Origin: Streptacidiphilus sp. P02-A3a
GTDB taxonomy: Bacteria; Actinomycetota; Actinomycetes; Streptomycetales; Streptomycetaceae
Reading direction: 5' to 3'
NCBI RefSeq assembly: GCF_014084105.1
Contig: NZ_CP048289.1
Span: forward strand, 5,651,922-5,715,921
Length of the DNA stretch: 64,000 nucleotides
In this document: one piece after another, positions 51,619 to 60,870 of the stretch
Layout of the letters: each line of letters starts with the position of its first letter
Numbering within the stretch: the first letter of the stretch is position 1
The notes under the pieces: generated by a model
What the model saw: only the letters and a program-made list of their open reading frames with translations
What the model was told of the DNA's origin: nothing
Database searches by the model: none
Translations under genes and position numbers: made by a program

Positions 51619-52902
51619 TCAGGTGAGTAGTCCGGATGCCAGGTGGTCGTTGCTGCCGCGGACGCCGGGGAGGGCGAAGAAGTAGCCGCCGCCGGTGGGT
51701 TGGATGTAGTCGACCAGGGGTTCGCCGATGAGGCGGGTCTGGACTGCTTGGAACTGTCGTGCCACGTCTTGTTGGTAGCAGCAGAACAGGAGGCCGACGT
51801 CGAGGTTGCCGTTGTTGTCGACGCCTCGGTCGTAGTTGTAGCCGCGGCGCAGGATCTGTTGGTTGTTGGTGGTCGTGGTGCGTGGGTTGGCGAGGCGGAT
51901 GTGTGCGGTCAGTGGGGTGCGTAGGCCGTTGGGGTCGGTGGCGTAGTCGGGGATGTCGCTCTCGGAGGTGCCGTCGAGGGGGGCGCCGGTGTCGCGGCGG
52001 CGGCCGAGCATGGTCTCCTGTTCGTGCAGGGAGACCCGGTCCCAGAACTCGACCAGCATCCGGATGATCCGGATCACCTGGTAGGAGCCGCCGTCGGTCC
52101 AGGCGGGTTCGTTGTCGCTGCCGCCGCGGGTCCAGATCAGGGTGTCGGTGACGGTGGGGTCGGTGGTGTCGGGGTTGGCGATGCCGTCCTTGAAGCCGAG
52201 TTGGTTGCGCTGGGTGCCGGTGGGCCGTGGTGCGGCGTGGAAGCCGTCGGCCTTCCAGTTGAGCTGCATGCCGGAGCGGGTGTGCTTGGCGATGTCGCGC
52301 AGTGCGTGCATCACGGTGTCGCGGGAGTCGGCGCAGATCTGCAGCGAGATGTCGCCGTGCAGTTCGGTGGAGCCGACGGTGTGGTCGTCGGGGAAGACCG
52401 GCATCGGTGCCAGGCGGGCGGGTTTGCGGGCGGTCAGGCCGTAGCGGTGGTCGAACAGGGAGGAGCCGACGCCGACGGTGACGGTCAGGCCGTCGCTGGG
52501 GACGAGCGGGCCCAGGGTGGCGCTGTCGGAGGGGACCGAGGCGATGCTGACGTCGGGTGGGGTGCCGCCGGTGGTCAGGAAGCGGATCCGGTCGGTGAGG
52601 GTGCGGAACAGGTCCTGGAGCGAGGCCCGGTCGGGGGCGATGGCGTCGAAGGAGACGAAGGTGGCGGCGGCCTGCGGCGGGGTGAGGATGCCGGACTGGT
52701 GGACGCCCTCGAACGGCAGCCGCCGCCCCGAGCCGGAACCGCCGCCGCCGCCGCTGCTGCTGGTGGTGGCCGCTGCCCGGTCGGTGGCGAGGGCGCCCGC
52801 GCCGAGGACGGCGGCTCCGGCGGCGCCGAGCGCGGCGCCGCGCAGGAACGAGCGGCGGTGCGGGTGGGGGCAGCCGGTGGCGGGGTCGGGGGTGTCGGTC
52901 AT
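51619..52902 (-). CDS. efeB: Dyp-type peroxidase EfeB
   Basis: A protein of 427 residues. The Tat signal is RRSFLRGAALGAAGAAVLGAGALA (twin Arg at 16-17). The Dyp peroxidase domain carries GFKDG with catalytic Asp239 and IANPD, then proximal heme His334 in LTAHIRLANPR, and NYDRGVDNNGNLDVGLLFCCYQ. EfeB is exported folded with heme and oxidises Fe(II) or strips iron from heme. Its ATG overlaps the efeO stop (ATGA). Codons differ from the neighbourhood, with more CAA, GAA, GCA and CGA, notably in the last third. Confidence 0.95.
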   Translation of the reverse strand: MTDTPDPATGCPHPHRRSFLRGAALGAAGAAVLGAGALATDRAAATTSSSGGGGGSGSGRRLPFEGVHQSGILTPPQAAATFVSFDAIAPDRASLQDLFRTLTDRIRFLTTGGTPPDVSIASVPSDSATLGPLVPSDGLTVTVGVGSSLFDHRYGLTARKPARLAPMPVFPDDHTVGSTELHGDISLQICADSRDTVMHALRDIAKHTRSGMQLNWKADGFHAAPRPTGTQRNQLGFKDGIANPDTTDPTVTDTLIWTRGGSDNEPAWTDGGSYQVIRIIRMLVEFWDRVSLHEQETMLGRRRDTGAPLDGTSESDIPDYATDPNGLRTPLTAHIRLANPRTTTTNNQQILRRGYNYDRGVDNNGNLDVGLLFCCYQQDVARQFQAVQTRLIGEPLVDYIQPTGGGYFFALPGVRGSNDHLASGLLT

Positions 52903-54080
52903 GCGGAGGTCCGTCCGGTGAGCAGGTCGGGCACGGTGGCGAGTTGTTCCAGGAGTTGGCCCAGGTCGCCGTCGAGGGTCTGTCGCCGTGCGCGCGGCAG
53001 TGCGGCGACCGCTGTCCAAGTGCCGTCGGGCGCGCGGCAGGCGAGCAGGTCGTGCTGCACGGTGGTGATCCACTGGTGGAGGGAGGCCGGTAGGGCCGGG
53101 TCGCGTGGCTGGATCAGCGCGGTGAGCGTGCCGAGCACCGCCACGGTGCCCTGGGTGTTGGCGTAGACGGTGGCCAGGGTGGTGCCGCTGCCGTAGTCGT
53201 CGGTGCCGGAGAGCTGGAACTGCAGGGCGTTCTCCAGGATCTCGTGGCTGCGCAGGGGCAGGTCGCCCGGGTCGGTGTCCTCGCTGGGGAAGTCGGTGAT
53301 CAGTGCCTGCACGTCTTTGACCAGTGTGGCTGTCAGCGGGCGTAGTTCGGCCGGGGGCTGGTTGTGCCACAGGCCGTACTCGATGCGGAGGAACCCGGTC
53401 CAGGAGGGGTCGGCGGTGCCCTGGGGCAGGCCGTCGGGGGTGCCGTTGATCTGGTCGTCGAAGTCCTGGAAGGTGTTGTAGGCGGCGCCCAGGCGCTCGT
53501 AGTCCAGGTGCGCGGTGAGCCAGTCGGTGCGGGCCCGGGTCAGGTCGCCCGCGAGCAGGTCGGTGTTGAGGGTGCGGCTGTCGGTGAGCAGCCGTGGCAG
53601 GCTGTGCTCGACGTACGCGCGGTAGGCGGTGACCGGTCCGCCCAGGGCCAGGTCGGGCATGGGTTGCACGCCGGGTGGGGCGTCGGGTGCGGTCCCGGTG
53701 ACGGTGTAGTCGCGGGAGGTGAGCACGGTGCCGTTGGAGAAGACGCAGCGGAAGGCGTAGTGCCCGGTACCGAGGGTGGCGGACAGGGTGCGGGTGGTTC
53801 CCGGGGTGAAGTCCTGGAGTTCGGCGTGGACGGTGTTGTCGGCCGGTTGGATCAGGTACAGCTGGACCGGGTCGCGGGCGGTGTCCCTCAGTCGCAGTAC
53901 CTGGCGTCCGGCGGTGGGGCCGGTGCCGCCGCTGGCGCAGTCGTGCTCGTTCACGTTGATCACCGCGGAGCCGGTGCCCGCGTATGCCGCCAGGCCGCCA
54001 CCGAGCACGACGGCGGCGACACCGGCCGCGACCGTCGTGCGCAGCGGCAACCGCCGCCCGCCCGGGAGTCTCATCCACAT
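52899..54080 (-). CDS. efeO: EfeO-type iron-uptake lipoprotein-like protein
   Basis: A protein of 393 residues. The N-terminus carries a hydrophobic export or anchor segment (TTVAAGVAAVVLGGGLAAYAG) and no lipobox Cys. A cupredoxin-like domain (about 40-125, VINVNEHDC, HYAFRCVF) precedes the M75-peptidase domain (HSLPRLLTDSRTL, ARTDWLTAHLDYERLG, FDDQINGTPDGLPQG, LRSHEILENALQFQLSG). This is the EfeO architecture for binding and delivering Fe(II)/Fe(III). Normally it works with EfeU (permease) and EfeB. Here efeB overlaps downstream, but no efeU is seen upstream (next gene is a phosphoesterase). Confidence 0.93.
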   Translation of the reverse strand: MWMRLPGGRRLPLRTTVAAGVAAVVLGGGLAAYAGTGSAVINVNEHDCASGGTGPTAGRQVLRLRDTARDPVQLYLIQPADNTVHAELQDFTPGTTRTLSATLGTGHYAFRCVFSNGTVLTSRDYTVTGTAPDAPPGVQPMPDLALGGPVTAYRAYVEHSLPRLLTDSRTLNTDLLAGDLTRARTDWLTAHLDYERLGAAYNTFQDFDDQINGTPDGLPQGTADPSWTGFLRIEYGLWHNQPPAELRPLTATLVKDVQALITDFPSEDTDPGDLPLRSHEILENALQFQLSGTDDYGSGTTLATVYANTQGTVAVLGTLTALIQPRDPALPASLHQWITTVQHDLLACRAPDGTWTAVAALPRARRQTLDGDLGQLLEQLATVPDLLTGRTSA

Positions 54081-54126
54081 GATGCTGTTCCCGCAATCCC
54101 TTCGCGGACGGTGCGGCGCGGGAGGG

Positions 54127-55014
54127 CTAGTTGAAGACGTCGGTGATCGGGGTGGCGCCCGAGCTGGAACCGACCTCGGTCAGGCCGTACATCTGCTCAA
54201 GGGTGGCGAGCAGGTTGTAGTGGTTGACCGTCTCGTCGTAGTCGCCCTGGTTGACCGAGGCACCGACGAAGATCGTGGGGATCTGGTTGTTCTCGGTGTA
54301 GTCGTCCTCGTCCCAGGTGACGATGAGCAGGCTGTTGTTCGCCTTGGCCCAGGTCGCGTACGCCGAGATGTTGCTCTTCAGCCAGGTGTCGGCCTCGTTG
54401 ATGGTGCCGTTGTGCATGTCGTCGTTGAGGTTCGGGATGACGAACGACAGCGTCGGCAGGCTGGAGTAGTTCGTCGGGAAGGACGAGAACGGCAGCGAGT
54501 CCGAGGTGGGGACGTTGCTGAAGTTGATCCACGGCGAGTGCTTGCGGGCGTAGTTGCCGGAGGTGCAGGTGGTGGAGCCGGTCTTGGGCAGGCCCTCGGA
54601 GTAGCCCTTGAAGGTGTAGCCGGCGCCGAGCAGCTCGGAGCCCAGGTTCGCGGTGCTGCCCGCGCTGACCGGGCAGGTGTCGGCGGTCAGGCCGTCGGTG
54701 CTGCCGGAGAACAGCGCCATGTAGTTGGGCTCGCTGGGGTGGGTGACCCCGAACGACGAGGTCAGCAGGGCGCCCTGCGAGGCAAGGGAGTTGATGTACG
54801 GGGCGTCGCTGGTGTCGCCGATGATGTCGGAGTAGGAGTGGTTCTCCTCCATCACGACCACGACGTGCGAGTACTGGGGGATGCTGCTCGCGGTGAGCTT
54901 GGTGGAGTGGGACAGCGAGACCGGGGAGCTGTGGGGCGCAAGTACGGCCACACCGAGAGCGGCGGCAGCGGCGGTGGCGGCGATCGGCCAGAGCGTGCGG
55001 GACCTCAGACGCAT
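54127..55014 (-). CDS. Secreted phosphoesterase-family protein (acid phosphatase-like)
   Basis: A protein of 295 residues. The signal peptide is about 1-34 (TLWPIAATAAAAALGVAVLAP). The phosphoesterase (PF04185-type) motifs are VVVVMEENHSYSDIIG with E/N metal residues, SFGVTHPSEPNYMALFSGS and WDEDDYTENNQIPTIFVG with NHYNLLATLEQMYGL. It likely hydrolyses phosphomonoesters or phospholipids outside the cell. The mature protein is unusually Ser/Asn/Thr-rich. ATG 55014 follows GGAGTCACC. It is divergent from the ABC ATPase across a 371-bp gap. Confidence 0.92.
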   Translation of the reverse strand: MRLRSRTLWPIAATAAAAALGVAVLAPHSSPVSLSHSTKLTASSIPQYSHVVVVMEENHSYSDIIGDTSDAPYINSLASQGALLTSSFGVTHPSEPNYMALFSGSTDGLTADTCPVSAGSTANLGSELLGAGYTFKGYSEGLPKTGSTTCTSGNYARKHSPWINFSNVPTSDSLPFSSFPTNYSSLPTLSFVIPNLNDDMHNGTINEADTWLKSNISAYATWAKANNSLLIVTWDEDDYTENNQIPTIFVGASVNQGDYDETVNHYNLLATLEQMYGLTEVGSSSGATPITDVFN

Positions 55015-55385
55015 GGTGACTCCACGGGGAGGGGGTGAACGGGCACAGTCGCCCGCCATGACAGCGGGAGCGTAGGAAGGCGGGATGTCCTCGGGCCGTC
55101 CCGTCAGCCTGCGGAACATGAACTTCCTGTGTCATGTAATCGTCACTACTGAAAGAGGGCAAGCCCCGTGCCGCGTTCCCCGAGGCCGATTCCCATCGGA
55201 ACGGTGGACCGGTGTAGCGTGCACGTACGGGAGGTGGACCGCGACACCAACGCGGGACCTCCACCCGGCCTGGCTCCCGGTACTGCGGATCGCACTGGTG
55301 GAGCCGGTCGGACGCCGGTCGCGCGTCCCGCCGGACCGGTCCGACCACCGGTCCGCACGCGCCGGTCCGCCCCGGAGGTAGTCCG
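55015..55385. other. Divergent gap, phosphoesterase and ABC ATPase
   Basis: 371 bp holding two promoter regions that I could not place with confidence. A TAGCGT -10-like box lies near 55215. GC-rich imperfect repeats of GGACCGG/CCGGTCC character (55209-55372) stand out. A plus-strand frame reads TRDLHPAWLPVLRIALVEPV, but it lacks a credible start, so I leave it uncalled. Confidence 0.4.
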
Positions 55386-56210
55386 TTGACTCCGATCCCC
55401 CCGCCGCCCGCCGCCGGTCCCCTGCTCCAGGCCCTGGACGTCGATGTCGTCCGCGACGGACGGCACCTGCTGCGCGCGGTCTCGCTCACCATCGAACCCG
55501 GCGAGCACTGGGCCGTGCTCGGCGCGAACGGCGCGGGCAAGAGCACGCTGCTGGCGCTGCTGGGCGCGACCAGCCACCCCAGCCGGGGGGAGGTGCGCGT
55601 GCTCGGGCACCGGCTCGGCCGCGTGGACCTGCGCGAGCTGCGTACCCGGATCGGCCATGTGAATCCCCGCCACCCGCTGCGCTCCCGGCTGTCGGTGCGC
55701 GACGTGGTGCTCACCGGGCTCACCAACAGCGTCGAGCTGCCGCCGCGCTGGCAGCCGACCCCGGCCCAACTCGCCCAGGCGGACCAGCTGATCGGGACGC
55801 TCGGCATCGGCCGCCGGGCCGACGCCGCGTGGACCAACCTGTCCCAGGGCGAGCGCGGACGGGCACTGATCGCCCGCGCGCTGATGCCGAGCCCCCGGCT
55901 GCTGCTGCTGGACGAGCCGGCCACCGGTCTCGACCTGCCCGCCCGCGAGCAGCTGCTCACCAGCCTGGACGAACTGCGGCTGGAGCATCCGGCGTTGGCG
56001 ACGGTCCTGGTCACCCACCACCTGGAGGAGCTGCCCGCGAGCACCACCCACGCGCTGCTGCTGCGCGAGGGCGAGTGCGTGGGCATCGGACCGGCGGACG
56101 AGGTGGTGACCACCGAGCTGGTCAGTGCCTGTTTCGGGCACCCGATCCGGATCACCCGGGACGAGGGCCGCTGGGCCGCCCGGGCCGCCACCCGCGTGGC
56201 GGCGGACTGA
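55386..56210 (+). CDS. Orphan ABC transporter ATP-binding protein
   Basis: A protein of 274 residues starting at TTG after GGAGGTAG. Walker A is GANGAGKST, signature LSQGERGRALIARAL, Walker B LLLLDEPATGLD and H-loop VTHH. The Q-loop position reads IGHVN, lacking the normal Gln. The pattern is closest to the PhnC/metal-type ATPases. No permease or binding protein is adjacent, so its partner must be elsewhere or it is a soluble ABC protein (ModF/PhrA-like). It ends at a bidirectional terminator with the GH9 gene. Confidence 0.9.
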   Translation: MTPIPPPPAAGPLLQALDVDVVRDGRHLLRAVSLTIEPGEHWAVLGANGAGKSTLLALLGATSHPSRGEVRVLGHRLGRVDLRELRTRIGHVNPRHPLRSRLSVRDVVLTGLTNSVELPPRWQPTPAQLAQADQLIGTLGIGRRADAAWTNLSQGERGRALIARALMPSPRLLLLDEPATGLDLPAREQLLTSLDELRLEHPALATVLVTHHLEELPASTTHALLLREGECVGIGPADEVVTTELVSACFGHPIRITRDEGRWAARAATRVAAD

Positions 56211-56219
56211 ACGGCGGCA

Positions 56220-56258
56220 GGACCGGCCCCGCCGTGGTGCTGGCGGCGGGGCCGGTCC
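56220..56258. terminator. Bidirectional terminator, ABC ATPase / GH9
   Basis: GGACCGGCCCCGCC (56220-56233) and GGCGGGGCCGGTCC (56245-56258) form a perfect 14-bp stem with an 11-nt loop in the convergent gap, 10 bp after the ABC stop and 17 bp from the GH9 stop. Confidence 0.9.
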
Positions 56259-56275
56259 GGACAACTGGCGTGTGC

Positions 56276-58945
56276 TCAGACGACGATGTGGTCGAGGTCG
56301 GGGGCGCCGCTGGTGCCGCTGCCGGAGAATTCGACGGTGTTGCCGCTTCCGGCGTTGAGGGTGACGGTGACGGTGGTGGTGCCGATGACGTTGTAGCTGC
56401 TGGCTGAGGTTTCGGCGAAGGTGACGGTCTGGGTGGTGCCGTTGACGGTGATGGTGGCGGGTCGGGCCTTGCCGACGCTGAGGTAGGAGACGGTCAGGGT
56501 GTAGCTGCCGGTGCTGGGTTCGGTGATGCCGGTGAAGGTGACGGTGCCGTTGGAGCCGCCGCCGATGTCGCTGACCTTCTGGCCGTCCAGGCAGGCCGAG
56601 CAGCTGTTGGCGTCGGCGCTGCCGCCGAGGGTGGCCTGGTCGGCCTCGTAGGTCCTGCCGCCGGGGCTGCCGCCGCTGCCGGTGACGGTGAGGGTGTAGC
56701 TGGTGGTGTGGCTGCCGGAGGCGGCGGTGCCGGTGACGGTGACCGGGTAGCTGCCCGCGGCGGTGGCCGAGGTGGTGGCCAGGGTGAGGGTCGAGCCGGT
56801 GCCGGAGCTGACCGAGGCCGGGGCGAAGGAGGCGGTGACCCCGGACGGCAGGCCGGAGGCGGTCAGCGCGACCGGCTCGGCGCTGCCGGAGGCGACCGCG
56901 GTGCTGACGGTCGCGGTGGCCGAGCCCCCGGCGGCGACCGAACCCGAGGCGGGCGAGACCGCCACCGAGAAGTCGTTGCCGGGCTGGCCGCCACCACCGC
57001 CGCCGAGGGCCCCCTGCAGTGCCCCGGCGAGGACCGCGCTGCCGCTCATGTCCAGCGCGGGCTCGCTGCTCTGCCAGGAGCGGACGTCGTCCACGTACTC
57101 GCTGCCGTGCCCGGTGAAGGTGGTGTACGAGTCGTTCTCGCACTTGACCATGCCGGTCAGCAGGCCGCCCAGGCCGCCGCTGAAGTTACTGGAGCCGTTG
57201 GGGCCGTTGACCACGGCGCCGGTGTCGATCGCGCCGGTGCCGCTGCTGTTGCCGAGGATGTTGGGGATCTGCGAGCCCATGCAGTCCGGGAAGGTGGTGC
57301 CCTCGCCGACCATGAAGCTGGTGCCCCAGGCGTTGTCGCCGAGCAGCCAGTCCCGCTGCTCGTTGGCGAAGGCCGCGTACTCGGTGTCCCCGCTGGCCTT
57401 CTGGTAGAGCGCCTCGGTGGAGATGAAGCCGAAGGTGTGCGAGTCCACGTCGAAGTTGGTGTAGTCACCGCCCTCGTGGAAGATGTCGGCGGCCGAGACC
57501 GTGGCGGCCGAGGCCACCTGGGCCTTCAGGTTGGCGATCAGGGCCGCCGGGGTGACCGCGACGCTGGGGTTGCCCGCGTTCTTCAGCGCCGTGATCAGGT
57601 CGGCGTGGGCGATCGCGCTGACGTCGTACAGGTTCAGCGTGTCCTGTCCCGAGTCGCTGGCGATGTAGTCCGAGGCCCAGGTGCCGGCCTGGGTCAGGTA
57701 CGGGGTGTACGTCGCCGAGGAGTCGCCGAGGTCCTGTTGGGCGAGGGCGATCTCGGTGGCGCCCAGCTCCATCGCGTCGTGCCAGATCGACTCCGGGTAG
57801 TAGGCCTCCGGGTCGGCGGTCTCCAGGGTGCCGCTGGGGCTGGTGTTGGCCTGGGCGTAGAGGGAGGTGGCGTTGGCCAGCTCGGTCGCCGCGTCGGCGG
57901 TGTCCCCGGCCTTGGCGTCGGCCTGGGCGGCGAAGGCGAACGCTGCGGCGACCCGGCCGACCACGTCCGGGTCGATCTTGGCGCCCGGCGCGGCGGCCTC
58001 GAACACCGGCCGGTTCTTCGCCGCGTACTTGTCGTAGGCCGTGCTGTCCGAGTCGTCGGCCTGCGGCAGCCGCCACAGGTCGTGGTCGCCGCCGTAGCTG
58101 CTCTCGTTGCCCTCGCCGATGCCGACCTGGAGGTACAGGGTCTTGGTCGAGGCGTTGTACATCTTGTTCAGCCAGCTGGTGCCGTACTGCGCCTCGGCGG
58201 TCAGCGAGGCCGGGGCGTTGGAGCCCAGCGCCAGGTCCGAGGCGTACAGCAGGTCGTCCGCGTAGGAGGCGGTGAAGGTGAACTTCAGGTAGTCGCCCGC
58301 GTCGAACCAGCCGCCCTCGACGTTCACCGGCGAGGCGCCGGAGATCGGCGTCAGGTTGCCGCTGATCTGGTCGCCGGTGTCGCCGTCGCTGTTCGCGATG
58401 AAGTCCGGCGTCTGGTAGACCGTGGCGCTGGCGTCGTTCAGGTGCGCGGGCTGCCGGTTCAGCGCGCCGCCGGTGATCACGTCGGCGCCGTCGCGCTGGT
58501 TCTGGAAGAAGTTCACCCCGGCCGAGACCAGGCCGCCGTAGAGGGTGGACGGGGCCTCGATCTGGAAGGTGTCCGAGGTCGCGGCCACTGTTCCGCTGGT
58601 GACCACGTGGTACGTCCCGGCGGTGGTGACCGTCGAGAAGTCGATCGGGTAGACGTCCGGGTAGGCCGAGTTCCACGAACCCCGGCTGCTGGTCGTCACC
58701 GAACCGCTGGCCACGGCGGTACCGGCGGAGTTGACCAGCTTGTAGGTCTCCCCCGAGACGGCGGCGGTGGTCATCAGATAGGCGATCTTGGTGTCGCTGG
58801 TGCCGTAGCCGACCTGGTCCACCCGCAGCTGTCCGGTGGTCGCGGCCGCGGCCGACGCCAGCGGCACCACGGCGGTCACCAGTCCGGTGCCTACCGCCAG
58901 TGCCAGCAGCGTCCGCAGGTCCGGACGCCGAATTGACGATCTCAT
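56276..58945 (-). CDS. Secreted GH9 cellulase (endoglucanase) with CBM
   Basis: A protein of 889 residues. The order is signal peptide (1 to about 36), CelD_N Ig-like domain (about 38-130), GH9 catalytic domain (about 135-650), an Ig/BIG-like domain (about 665-755) and a C-terminal CBM (about 760-889; YEADQATLGGSADANSC, LDGQKVSDIGG, PDLDHIVV), which has a CBM35/CBM6 look. GH9 residues: D215 and D218 in GGWFDAGDYLKFT and the Glu donor E628 in SSEPALDMSGSAV. It hydrolyses beta-1,4-glucan. Start ATG 58945. Gly-rich linkers join the domains. Confidence 0.95.
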   Translation of the reverse strand: MRSSIRRPDLRTLLALAVGTGLVTAVVPLASAAAATTGQLRVDQVGYGTSDTKIAYLMTTAAVSGETYKLVNSAGTAVASGSVTTSSRGSWNSAYPDVYPIDFSTVTTAGTYHVVTSGTVAATSDTFQIEAPSTLYGGLVSAGVNFFQNQRDGADVITGGALNRQPAHLNDASATVYQTPDFIANSDGDTGDQISGNLTPISGASPVNVEGGWFDAGDYLKFTFTASYADDLLYASDLALGSNAPASLTAEAQYGTSWLNKMYNASTKTLYLQVGIGEGNESSYGGDHDLWRLPQADDSDSTAYDKYAAKNRPVFEAAAPGAKIDPDVVGRVAAAFAFAAQADAKAGDTADAATELANATSLYAQANTSPSGTLETADPEAYYPESIWHDAMELGATEIALAQQDLGDSSATYTPYLTQAGTWASDYIASDSGQDTLNLYDVSAIAHADLITALKNAGNPSVAVTPAALIANLKAQVASAATVSAADIFHEGGDYTNFDVDSHTFGFISTEALYQKASGDTEYAAFANEQRDWLLGDNAWGTSFMVGEGTTFPDCMGSQIPNILGNSSGTGAIDTGAVVNGPNGSSNFSGGLGGLLTGMVKCENDSYTTFTGHGSEYVDDVRSWQSSEPALDMSGSAVLAGALQGALGGGGGGQPGNDFSVAVSPASGSVAAGGSATATVSTAVASGSAEPVALTASGLPSGVTASFAPASVSSGTGSTLTLATTSATAAGSYPVTVTGTAASGSHTTSYTLTVTGSGGSPGGRTYEADQATLGGSADANSCSACLDGQKVSDIGGGSNGTVTFTGITEPSTGSYTLTVSYLSVGKARPATITVNGTTQTVTFAETSASSYNVIGTTTVTVTLNAGSGNTVEFSGSGTSGAPDLDHIVV

Positions 58946-59330
58946 ACAGGCTCCTCCACATTCCCGAATCGTTAGTTAACCTTCCTTACCCGTTCACTCG
59001 CACGGTAGGGACTCGGGTGACGGACCGTCAATCCCCTTGTCATGTCATTTAACAAAAGAGGTTCTTTCGGGGGTCGCCAGGGCACCCGCCGACCGTCCCG
59101 GAAACGTTCAAGTCTTGATGTTGTGACACTTCTTGACGCCTCATCGGAAGGCCCGCACACTGCTCAACAGGCTCATGCGGCTTCATAGTCACGACTTGAG
59201 AGCGCTCTCAAACCGCGACTTCGCAGATATATGCCTCCGGAGACCAACGCTTCATCTCTCAGAGGTGGCGCCAGTGGCACTGTTCCCCTGCCACTGGCTT
59301 CACTTCACGAACCGGAAGGGTCACCACCCG
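58946..59330. promoter_or_regulatory. Divergent control region of the GH9 and GH16 genes
   Basis: 385 bp. Its best signal is the palindrome at 59197-59210. GGAAACGTTCAAG (about 59099-59111) is a second, weaker LacI-like candidate. TTGACG at 59133-59138 may be a -35 for GH16, with no clear -10. No ORF is evident. Confidence 0.6.
59197..59210. promoter_or_regulatory. LacI-type operator TGAGAGCGCTCTCA
   Basis: A perfect 14-bp palindrome about 120 bp before the GH16 start. It resembles the CebR box TGGGAGCGCTCCCA of Streptomyces cellulose genes, differing in two paired bases. The adjacent LacI gene (60871-61938) is the likely binder. Confidence 0.8.
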
Positions 59331-60854
59331 ATGCGCAGATCCACCCCTCCGCGCCACCGTCGGACACTCGCTCTGATCACCGTACTGGCCCTGCCGCTCG
59401 CCGGGCTGCTCGGCCTGTCCGTCGCCGAGGGCACCGCCTCGGCGACCGTGCCGCCCGCGCCCAGCGGCTGGACCACCGTCTTCAGCGACGACTTCAACGG
59501 ACCGGCCGACAGCAGCCTCAACACCAGCGACTGGCTCTACGACACCGGCACCAGCTACCCCGGCGGCGCCGGCAACTGGGGCACCGGCGAGGTGGAGACC
59601 GAGACCAACTCCACCTCCAACGTCTACGAGGACGGCAGCGGCCACCTCGTCGTCAAGCCGATCCGCGACGCCAACGGCAACTGGACCTCGGGCCGGGTGG
59701 AGACCCAGCGGAGCGACTTCGCCGCCCCGGCCGGGGGCGAACTGGAGCTCAGCGCCTCCATCGAGCAGCCCGACCCGGCCGACGGCCTCGGCTACTGGCC
59801 CGCGTTCTGGGCACTGGGCGCGGCGGCCCGGCCGGTGGGCGCCACCAACTGGCCGAGCATCGGTGAGCTGGACATCATGGAGGACGTCAACGCCCTCAGC
59901 GAGCACTCCTCGACCTTCCACTGCGGCGTGGACCCGGGCGGCCCCTGCAACGAGACCACCGGCATCGGCAGCGGACTGCTGCCCTGCTCCGGCTGCCAGA
60001 CCGGCTACCACACCTACTCGGTGATCCTGGACCGCACCAACACCGCCGCCGAGCAGCTGCGCTACTACCTGGACGGCAACCTGGACTTCACCGTCAACGA
60101 GAGCCAGGTACCGGTGGCGACCTGGCAGGCGGCGGTCGACCACGGCTTCTTCGCGATCTTCAACGTGGCCGTCGGCGGCGCCTATCCGGACGCCATCTGC
60201 GGCTGCACCTCGCCCACCTCGGCCACCAGCTCCGGCGCGGGGATGAGCGTCGACTGGTTCGCCGTCTACGAGAACGCCGGGAGCGGCAGCACCCCGACGC
60301 CCACTCCGACGCCGACCGCCGGCCCGACGCCCACCCCCACGCCGACCCCGACCGCCACGCCCACTCCCACGCCCACGCCCACCAGCACCGGCGGCTCCGG
60401 CGGCGGGACCCAGTGCACCACCACCGCCGTCTCCGACATCTCCGCCGACTGCTACGGCTCCTCGCAGGGCGCGGTCACCGTCAGCGCGGCCGGCGGGGAC
60501 ACCAGTCCCAGCGGCGTGGACGGCAACCAGGTCGCGCAGCTGTCCAACGGCAGCTGGCTGGAGTACCCCGGGGTCAACTTCGGCAGCGGATCCAGCCAGT
60601 TCGACGCCAGGGTGGCCTCAGGCGCCGCGGGCGGGGTGAGCGGACTGGTCAACGTGGTGCTCGACAGCCCGTCGAACGCGCCGATCGGCAGCTTCGCCGT
60701 CGGCAACACCGGCGGCTGGTCCTCCTGGGAGACCGTCCCGGCGAACATCGCCGAAACCACCGGCACCCACAACGTCTACCTGGAGTTCGCCTCCCAGGCC
60801 GCCGGAAACCCGCCCTACGTGAGCCTGCACTACTTCAACTTCCCAGCTCAGTAG
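59331..60854 (+). CDS. Secreted GH16 beta-glucanase with CBM6
   Basis: A protein of 507 residues. The signal peptide is about 1-38. The GH16 catalytic domain (about 45-285) bears the ExDxxE motif IGELDIMED, with nucleophile E179 and acid/base E184. A Pro-Thr linker (about 317-356, P-T repeats) leads to a C-terminal CBM6-like domain (ISADCYGSSQGAVTVS, NGSWLEYPGVNFGSG, HNVYLEFAS). The family cleaves beta-1,3- or mixed-linkage beta-1,3-1,4-glucans; the CBM suggests fungal or plant glucan. The upstream control is the LacI box at 59197. It pairs with the divergent GH9 gene and downstream LacI gene. Confidence 0.94.
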   Translation: MRRSTPPRHRRTLALITVLALPLAGLLGLSVAEGTASATVPPAPSGWTTVFSDDFNGPADSSLNTSDWLYDTGTSYPGGAGNWGTGEVETETNSTSNVYEDGSGHLVVKPIRDANGNWTSGRVETQRSDFAAPAGGELELSASIEQPDPADGLGYWPAFWALGAAARPVGATNWPSIGELDIMEDVNALSEHSSTFHCGVDPGGPCNETTGIGSGLLPCSGCQTGYHTYSVILDRTNTAAEQLRYYLDGNLDFTVNESQVPVATWQAAVDHGFFAIFNVAVGGAYPDAICGCTSPTSATSSGAGMSVDWFAVYENAGSGSTPTPTPTPTAGPTPTPTPTPTATPTPTPTPTSTGGSGGGTQCTTTAVSDISADCYGSSQGAVTVSAAGGDTSPSGVDGNQVAQLSNGSWLEYPGVNFGSGSSQFDARVASGAAGGVSGLVNVVLDSPSNAPIGSFAVGNTGGWSSWETVPANIAETTGTHNVYLEFASQAAGNPPYVSLHYFNFPAQ

Positions 60855-60870
60855 ATCCCCTGACGTCGGC

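Noticed and set aside
55085..55381. Frame in the phosphoesterase/ABC gap reading TRDLHPAWLPVLRI
   Set aside because: No plausible start or Shine-Dalgarno sequence. The short motif is not enough.
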